Source: Brassica napus
Taxonomy: Eukaryota > Streptophyta > Magnoliopsida > Brassicales > Brassicaceae
DNA: 64,000 bases
Assembly (NCBI RefSeq): GCF_020379485.1
Contig: NW_026016973.1
Location: 1 to 64,000 of the forward strand
Reading direction: 5' to 3'
A model generated the notes under the pieces. The model was given only the letters and a program-made list of their open reading frames with translations, had not been told where the DNA came from and made no database searches. This document shows positions 57,501-64,000 of this stretch, piece by piece (the stretch's first letter is position 1; each line of letters starts with the position of its first letter). A program made the translations under genes and the position numbers.

Positions 57501-58738
57501 ACAGCACTACTCAGGCACATAGAGTTAATGGGATTAAGAGTCTTAGCTGTTTGGAGATGATATAAGTGATGCTTGCTGTCCCCTCTGCCAATAACTCTTC
57601 CAGTCTTCAAATCTTGAAACTCAACTTCATTTGGCCTGAATACTACTTGACAATCCAGATCAATTGTAGCTTTCTTAACTGATATCAGATTTGAAGTGAA
57701 CTGAGGCAGATATAAGGCGGTTGAGCTCTTTTCAAACAGCTTGAGGTTTCCCATTCCTTCTACTGGGATCTGAGCGCCATTAGCTATAGTAACACACCCT
57801 GTTGCAGCCCTGACATCACTTATCAGACTCCTATCACTGATCATATGATGTGTTGCTCCAGAATCAATTATGATTGGTTTAGGAGCTGTGTAGAAATCGC
57901 TTTGCTTTTCACTTGCAGCTAGAGCACCTTGCTTTTTTCTTTCAGCCAGTTCATACACAGACCTAACAAACTCATCCCATTCTTTCTTTGTGATTGGATC
58001 CTCTCCTCCCTTGGTCTCCTGCCTCCTTGTACTTACACCATCTTCTACTGATTCTCCCAAGTAAGCTGAGTATGAACACTCTCCTATAACCATCTGCTGA
58101 AGTATATCCTTGATTCTCTTCAAGATCACACTCATCCTGTCACTTAAGTGCTCAGACTCGCTATCCTTTCTCCATGCCCTTCTCTTCATTAACCACTCCT
58201 TAGAAAGTTTTCTCAACCTTCCCTTCTTACAGCTTGTACCTCCCTTCCATCTTTCTGGTTTCCTGTTCATCTCCCACACATCACAAGTGTGTTTAACAAG
58301 CTCACATACCTCTTCCATAAGACAGCTAAAGATCACATCTTGCTTTCTCCTTTCTTGACAACATCTCGGATTTGATGTGTGTGCCTTCACCACATCTAAC
58401 TCTGACCATACTTCTCTCAGCCTTCCCACAAGCTGATAACACTCATCCTTTCCTTGTCTCAAGCCGCGGATCACCCCTTTGTCCTCAACGACTCTTACAA
58501 GCTTGGACTTGCCTAAAGTTGCTTCAATCTCACTCTTTGTAGTGTCTCCTTGAACAACTTCATTTCCCAGCTTCAGACCTCTTGTCTGACCTTCTTCAGT
58601 AGCCATTTCCATGAAAGGTTTCCCCTTTCCATGACTACTCCATAACCCACAGCTTTCCAAAGCTCCCTTTATCCATCTTGAACACACTCCATCCATCTCT
58701 TCTTCAAGCTCCACTGGTTTACTAGATCTGTGCTTCAT
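54533..58738 (-). pseudogene. E10 gag-pol polyprotein, two nonsense codons
   Basis: One frame of about 1400 codons from the likely start at 58738 (MKHRSS) to the stop at 54533. It is broken only by TAG for GAG at 57245-57247 (integrase, in FIDEKSKYTW) and TAA for GAA at 55013-55015 (before VVGYCDADWAGD). Gag is of the knuckle-free type seen in E1: CSRWIKGALESCGLW, then RLREVWSELDVVKAH, and the basic GTSCKKGRLRKLS. Protease DSGATHHM, integrase SDNGGEY and [23 protein letters not shown] and VYVDDLI, and RNase H DNQAAIH are all present. The start at 58738 was preferred because the upstream residues are hydrophobic leader sequence not shared with E1. Confidence 0.93.
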
Positions 58739-58866
58739 CTCCTGTTGAGGTTGATTGAATCGACCGGACAACCTCCCAAATACCCAGAAACTGAAGAACA
58801 GCTCAAGAACACCAAGAACACACAAACAGATTCTCGCAAATCACCACTCCCTTCCTTGCCAACTTG

Positions 58867-58878
58867 GCTCTGATACCA
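58867..58878 (-). other. E10 primer-binding site
   Basis: gctctgatacca on +, next to the 5' LTR at 58879. Confidence 0.92.
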
Positions 58879-59386
58879 TATACACTTTTGTGTACGTAGA
58901 GTGATGAATAAATATCAAGAGATGATTAGTGTAGTTTGTATGAGATTTGGAGATTAAGAGAGACTAAGAGAATAAATAACAAGAGGGAATACTCAAAACT
59001 CCATTAATTGATTCAGATGAGAGATTACAAGCTATAAAGAGATTACAATCATGTCTAGGTTCATTGTTTTCAATCTAGACCTATAAGCATGTGAAGTCAA
59101 TAGAAATACTAGGCTGAGATGCTTCACATGCTTGGACAGGCTGTCACTTGCTGTAAAGATGCTTATCCTTTCCAGCCAAGAGAAACCTTATCCCTTACCC
59201 TCCTTGGACGAGTTTCAACTCCTCTCTTCACCAAGTTACCTTTTCATCACTTCAGGTAACTTCCCAAGTAGTTACTGTGGTTAAAATAAAGTTACCACAG
59301 TAAAACTCTAAAGTTACTGTCTCAGCCTCAACACTCTATTGAACCTCAAAGATTCATCTCTTCACTTCTTGGTCTTCTTCTCAACA
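58879..59386 (-). repeat. E10 5' LTR (family I)
   Basis: The 508-bp partner of 53883-54390. Confidence 0.93.
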
Positions 59387-59391
59387 AAAAG

Positions 59392-59755
59392 CTTAGGATG
59401 TTACTTTGCATCCCTTTGGAGAGTGGATCACGCCCAAGAGGAAGTCTGGATAAGGAAGGAGTAGTTTGGATAAAGTCTGGTCATAGCTGGAAAGGTAAAG
59501 CACCTTTACAGCCTGTCCAAGCATGTGAAACACCTTTACAGCCTATCCTTTGACTTCACATGCTTATGGATTTCGAAATCCTCTTTGTATTATCCTTATC
59601 TCTTCATATATAACTTGTATCTCAGACATTAAATTAATCAATGGAGTTTTTGAGTATTCTCTCTATTCTCTCTCTACTTATTCTCTTAATCTCTTTAATC
59701 TTACACAAAACAATCTTATTGTTCTTAAACACACTCTAATACACAAAAGTGTATA
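59392..59755 (+). repeat. E11 5' LTR, right part (family J)
   Basis: The continuation of the LTR begun at 53776-53882, ending cacaaaagtgtata directly before the primer site TGGTATCAGAGC (59756-59767). Confidence 0.9.
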
Positions 59756-59922
59756 TGGTATCAGAGCCAGGTTACTAAAAGGGTGGAAGTGTGTTATTCA
59801 TGTTCTTAAAAAATCTGGTTTTGTGTTCTTGAGCTGTTCTTGAGCTGTTCTTGATGTTCTTGAGTGTTCTTGGTGGTTTTGAGCTCTGTTCTTCATTTGC
59901 TGGGTTTTATTGAGGACATCTG

Positions 59923-61869
59923 ATGGAGTCAAACGTGAGCAGAGAGATGAAGACAAGATCAAGTTATCAAGTGAAGAAAGGGAGAGAAAACAAGTGGATC
60001 TGGTCAGATTGGGTAGAGACAGCTTTGGAAAGCTGTGGGATTTGGAGTAATCATGTAAAGGAAGAGCCTTTAAAGGTGAGAGCTGCTGAGAAAGATCAGA
60101 CAGCAAGTTTGAAGGAGATTCAAGTAAAGGTAGAACCTTTAAAGGAGGTAGCTGCTGAAGAAGGTCAGACAGCAAGGTTCGAGGGTCATGAAGCCAAGGG
60201 CGTGATCTATAGTCTAAGACAAAGGAAGGACGAGTTGTATCAGCTTGTGGGGAGGCTGAGAGAAGTAGAATCAGAGTTGGGTATGGTGAAAACTCATACA
60301 GGAAGGAGGAAGCAAGATGTGATCTTTAGCTTTCTTATGGGAGAGATATGTGAGCTGGTTGAACACATTTGTGATGTGTGGGAGATAAACAAGAAGCCAG
60401 GTAGATGGAAGAGAGGTACAAGCTGCAAGAAGGGAAAGTTGAGAAAACTTTCCAAGATGTGGGTCATGATGAGCAGATTATGGAGGAAGGGTATCAAGGA
60501 GAGTATGCAAGTAGGAGAGTGTTTCTACTCAGCTTACATGGGAGAATCTGTAGAGAGCAGTGGGGTTATGAGGAAGCTAGAGACCAAAGGAGCAGATGAG
60601 CGTGTCACAAAGGAGGAATGGGATGAGTTTGTCAAGTATGTGTATGCTTTGGCTACGACCCGGAGACAAGGTGCTCCTGCCAAAGCATCCACATCCAACA
60701 AACCCATCATTGTTGATTCTGGAGCAAGTCATCACATGATTAGTGATAGAAGCTTAATGAGTGATGTAAAGAAAGCCACTGGGGGTGTGATGATAGCTAA
60801 TGGTGATAGGATTCCAATATAAGGAGTTGGAAAGCTCAAGCTATTTGATAAAGACTCAGATGCCTTCTACATGCCACAGTTTGCTTCAAATTTGCTATCT
60901 GTGAGGAAAGCCACAATTAATCTTGGCTGTCAAGTAGTATTCAGGCCAGATGATGTTGAGTTCCAAGATTTGAAGATTGGAAGGGTCATTGGGAGAGGAG
61001 ACAGTAAGAATAATCTATATCAGCTCCAATTGGCTAAGATCTCTAAACCCTTTGATTCTATGTGTTTGAGTAGTACTTATGAGAAGATTGATCGTATTAC
61101 TTGGCATGCTAGATTGGGACATCCTCATGCTCGTGCTATTGAATTGATAATTCCTAATATGTCATTTAGTCACTTGGAGTGTGAAGCATGCATATTAGGG
61201 AAGCATTGTAGGACTGTTTTCCCAACATCAGAAACTACTTATGAGCATTGCTTTGATCTAGTTCATTCAGATGTGTGGACTACTCCTTGTTTGTCTAGAG
61301 ATAGCCAGAACTACTTTGTGACATTCATTGACGAGAAGTCTAAGTATACTTGGCTTACATTGCTTCCATCTAAAGATAGGGTGCTAGAAGCATTTATGAA
61401 CTTCCAAGCATATGTATCTAATCAATACAATGCTACTGTGAAGGTACTGAGATCAGATAATGGAGGTGAATACATCAGCAATGCCTTCAAGAGTCATCTA
61501 GCCAAGCATGGGATTGTGCATCAGACTAGCTGCCCTTACACACCACAGCAGAATGGGGTAGCTGAGAGGAAGAACAGGCACTTGATGGATGTTGCTAGAT
61601 CAATGATGTTTCATGCAAATGTCCCAAAACGCTTTTGGAGTGATACTGTGCAGACTGCTTGCTATCTCATCAACCGGGTTCCAACCAAGATATTGAAGAA
61701 TCTGTCTCCATTTGAAGTGTTGAATAAGAGCAAACCTGTCATTGATCACCTACGTGTCATTGGGTGTGTGTGCTATGTCATGGTTCCAGGAGAGCAGAGA
61801 AACAAGCTGGAGGCAAAGAGTACTAAGGCTATGTTCATTGGTTACTCTATCACTCAGAAGGGGTACAAG
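59923..61869 (+). pseudogene. E11 gag to integrase, one nonsense codon
   Basis: Starts MESNVSREMK. Gag is of the knuckle-free type, with a tandem near-duplicate of about 30 residues (HVKEEPLKVRAAEKDQTA then QVKVEPLKEVAAEEGQTA). The basic GTSCKKGKLRKLS, protease DSGASHHM (about 60714), HARLGHPH, CEACILGKHC, and integrase SDNGGEY and NGVAERKN follow. TAA replaces GAA at 60820-60822, and the same frame resumes afterwards. It ends at 61869 in ...SITQKGYK, where E12 is inserted. Confidence 0.92.
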
Positions 61870-62352
61870 TATAGACTTTTGTGTATTAGAGCATGATTCA
61901 ACCAATCAGGGATAATCAGATGAAAAGATTAAAGAGATTAAGAGATTTTAGTGAGAGAATAAAGAGAGAGAGACTCAAAACTCCATTAATTAATATCTGA
62001 TGAGGTTTACAAGTATTAATAGAGAGAGCAACAAGGATTTTCGAAATGGATAAGCATGTGTAGTCAAAGGACAGGCTGGAACTCCCTTTGAATCACTGGC
62101 TGTGCTTTCTCACATGCTTGCACTAGTGTAAAAGCATCATCTCCTTTCCAGCATCATACATGCTGTCAAAGTGCTCCCTTATCCTTCCTTATCCTCCCTT
62201 ATCCTCTTTGGTCGAGTTTCCTCTCTTCTCTTCACTAAGTTACCTTCTCATCCCATCAGATAACTTCCCCAAGTAGTTACTGTGGTTAAAATAAAGTTAC
62301 CACAGTAAACTCTAAAGTTACTGTCTCAGCCTCCTTGGTCTTCATCTCAATA
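61870..62352 (-). repeat. E12 3' LTR (family K, related to LTR A)
   Basis: 483 bp. Similar to LTR A over its whole length, including the palindrome cluster (about 62271-62325), but clearly diverged. Confidence 0.9.
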
Positions 62353-62494
62353 CTCCCCCTCAAGCTTGACCATGTAGAACAAGTCAAGCTTGGAAACCAT
62401 GAAGACCTCCCTCATTAAAAACCTCACCAAGTAAAACCCATTGGGATAAAACCTTGATGAGGGAAAAAGAGTGGAGACTCCATGGTTAAGGGGC

Positions 62495-64000
62495 TCAGCT
62501 CCTAGGAGTGAGATCAATGAGTCACAGCCTTGATAGTATGGACTCCATTGTCTTTAATCTCGCTGCCTTAGTAAACACATCTGCAAGCTGATCTTCACTT
62601 CTTCTATAGCATGGCAGAATCACTCCCAAGATAATCATCTGCCTCACCTTATGACAATCCACTTCTATGTGCTTTGTTCTCTCATGAAATACTGAATTGG
62701 AGGCAATGTGGATAGCTGCTTGATTGTCACAATGCATTGTCATAGGTGTGGTCTGCTCGATCTCCAAGTGCTTCAAAATACCCTTGATCCACACCAACTC
62801 ATTTGTGAGCTTCAACATAGCTCTATACTCAGCTTCAGCACTTGAACAGGAGATGACCATCTGCTTCTTACTCTTCCAAGTAACTAAATTCCCTCCAATG
62901 AATGTACAATACCCAGTAGTTGATCTCCTGTCCACTCTATCTCCTGCCCAATCAGCATCACAATACCCAACCACTTCTGTACTGCCATTGCAACCCATCC
63001 AAACTCCTTGTCCATGCGAGCCACTCAAATATCTCAGTATCCTATCAACCATCTTCCAGTGATGTACCTTTGGCGCCTGCATATGTTGGCTCACTTGATT
63101 CACAGCAAAGCATATATCAGGTCTGGTGATAGTCAAGTAGATCAGCTTACCCACCATCCTCCTATACAGCTTAGCATCCTCAAACAACTGGTTTCTTCAA
63201 CCTCCCCCTCACGCAAGACCTTATACCCTTCCTCAAGAGGTGTCTTAGCTATCTTTCCTCCAAGCACATCAGTCTCCTTCAGCATATCCATAGTATACTT
63301 CCTTTGAGACATAAACAAACCCTCCTTAGATCTGCATGTCTCAATCCCCAAAAAAATACTTCATCTCTCCCAAGTCTTTAATATCAAACACAGACTTGAG
63401 AAACTCTTTTGTGGCTTTAATCCCAGCCTTATCACTCCCTGTGATAATGAAATCATCCACATACACCAAAATTACTATGATCCCTGATGGTCCAACAAGT
63501 GTGAAGAGTGTATGATCTAGTTCAGACTTCCTGAACCCTCTCCCATTGAGAGTTGTACTAAGCTTTCTGTACCAAGCTCTAGGAGACTGCTTCAGCCCAT
63601 ATATAGCCTTCTTCAATCTCAAGACATTTCCTGGCTTCACTAGATGCTCAAGACCAGGAGGTGGAAGCATATATACCTCATCTTCTAGCTCACCTTGCAG
63701 GAAAGCATTCTTCACATCCATCTGCCACAAATCCCACTCCAAGTTTGTTGCAATAGACAACACAATCCGGATAGTATGAAGCTTGGCTACTGGTGCAAAC
63801 GTGTCAATGTAATCCTCTCCATATGTCTGTGTGAACCCCCTTGCTACCAGTCTAGTTTTTCTCCTATCAATCTGTCCATTAGGCAAGTATTTGATAGTAA
63901 AGATCCATCTGCTAGACACGGCTCTCTTTCCTTTTGGTAGCTCACTCTCATACCATGTATCATTTCTGATCATAGCATCAGCCTCATGATTCACTGAATC
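62495..64000 (-). pseudogene. E12 pol, RT and RNase H part
   Basis: RT motifs [35 protein letters not shown] and RNase H motifs CDADWAGD, SSAEAEYRAM, DNQAAIH. Lesions: an extra A in an A-run near 63353 shifts the frame after GEMKYF, a second shift lies near 63190 (after EGEVEE), and TGA replaces a Gly codon at 62522-62524 shortly before the family's usual stop at 62495. The N-terminal part lies beyond the window. Confidence 0.9.

Larger units (their letters stand above)
53883..59386 (-). mobile_element. E10: Ty1/copia element inside the E11 5' LTR
   Basis: 508-bp LTRs at 53883-54390 and 58879-59386 and the TSD aaaag (53878-53882, 59387-59391). Purine tract at 54391-54399, primer site at 58867-58878. 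The LTRs differ at about eight positions. It has a full-length gag-pol frame with only two nonsense codons. Landing in an LTR of a related family kept the outer element otherwise intact. Confidence 0.95.
53776..61869 (+). mobile_element. E11: Ty1/copia element, interrupted and incomplete
   Basis: Its 5' LTR (family J) is 53776-53882 plus 59392-59755, about 471 bp when joined, split by E10. The primer site is at 59756-59767 and gag to integrase at 59923-61869, where E12 interrupts it. The 3' part, if present, lies beyond the window. The LTR runs TGTTGAGAAG...GTGTATA. Confidence 0.9.
61870..64000 (-). mobile_element. E12: Ty1/copia element, 3' part only
   Basis: A 483-bp 3' LTR (61870-62352), purine tract ctccccctc (62353-62361), conserved hairpins, and the RNase H and RT region running off the window end. 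The inner LTR end reads tcaata instead of the usual tcaaca. The adjoining acaag (61865-61869) is the presumed left TSD; the right one is outside the window. The LTR is a diverged relative of E1's LTR A. Confidence 0.92.

Overview
The window is plant centromeric or pericentromeric DNA, most probably from an A- or C-genome Brassica (rapa, oleracea, napus type). The main evidence is a 176-bp tandem satellite with one HindIII site (AAGCTT) per monomer, which I recognise from memory as the Brassica centromeric repeat CentBr. I see no host protein-coding gene and no RNA gene. Apart from the satellite, almost everything is LTR retrotransposon, and nearly every boundary can be set to the base by 5-bp target-site duplications (TSDs).

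Layout (E numbers are mine). 1-2309 and 7706-16458 are one CentBr array, split by a young Ty1/copia element E1 (2315-7700, + strand, TSD tatct). At 16459 the array meets an old Ty3/gypsy-like remnant E0 (- strand), seen as three pieces: 16459-16622, 45543-45757 and 52294-53775. E0 was entered by E2, a full copia element on the - strand (16623-45542, TSD tcctg). E2 was then filled by E3 (17878-24387, non-coding, TSD gctga, itself hit by a solo LTR at 21773-22360), E4 (25691-30807, TSD tggtt), E5 (31012-41849, non-coding, TSD aatat, itself hit by non-coding E7 at 34245-38164 and solo LTR E6 at 40003-41061), and a solo LTR of the E9 family (44195-44720, TSD tttgg). A tandem duplication with LTR exchange then produced the 44.2-52.5 kb arrangement that contains full element E9 (45769-51472). 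E0 was also entered at 53776 by E11 (+ strand). E11's 5' LTR was split by E10 (53883-59386, TSD aaaag) and its integrase region by E12 (61870 to beyond the window end).

The coding elements share one plan: an initiator-Met tRNA primer site (TGGTATCAGAGC), then gag, protease, integrase, reverse transcriptase and RNase H in one frame (Ty1/copia order), then a conserved structured 3' non-coding block and the purine tract GAGGGGGAG. E2 and E4 have an ordinary gag with a CCHC zinc knuckle. E1, E9, E10 and E11 have a remodelled gag with no knuckle. E3, E5 and E7 carry no gag or pol, only primer site, purine tract and a shared 2-4 kb non-coding interior, so they presumably depend on proteins made by relatives. 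All coding copies seen here are broken by stops, frameshifts, deletions or insertions, apart from parts that lie outside the window.

Most interesting points: hairpins beside the purine tract with compensatory base changes between families; repeated hairpin-plus-purine-tract modules inside the non-coding elements; loss of the zinc knuckle in one copia lineage; GTAC-motif clusters in several LTRs that match the SPL transcription-factor site; and a reconstructable duplication and LTR-exchange event.
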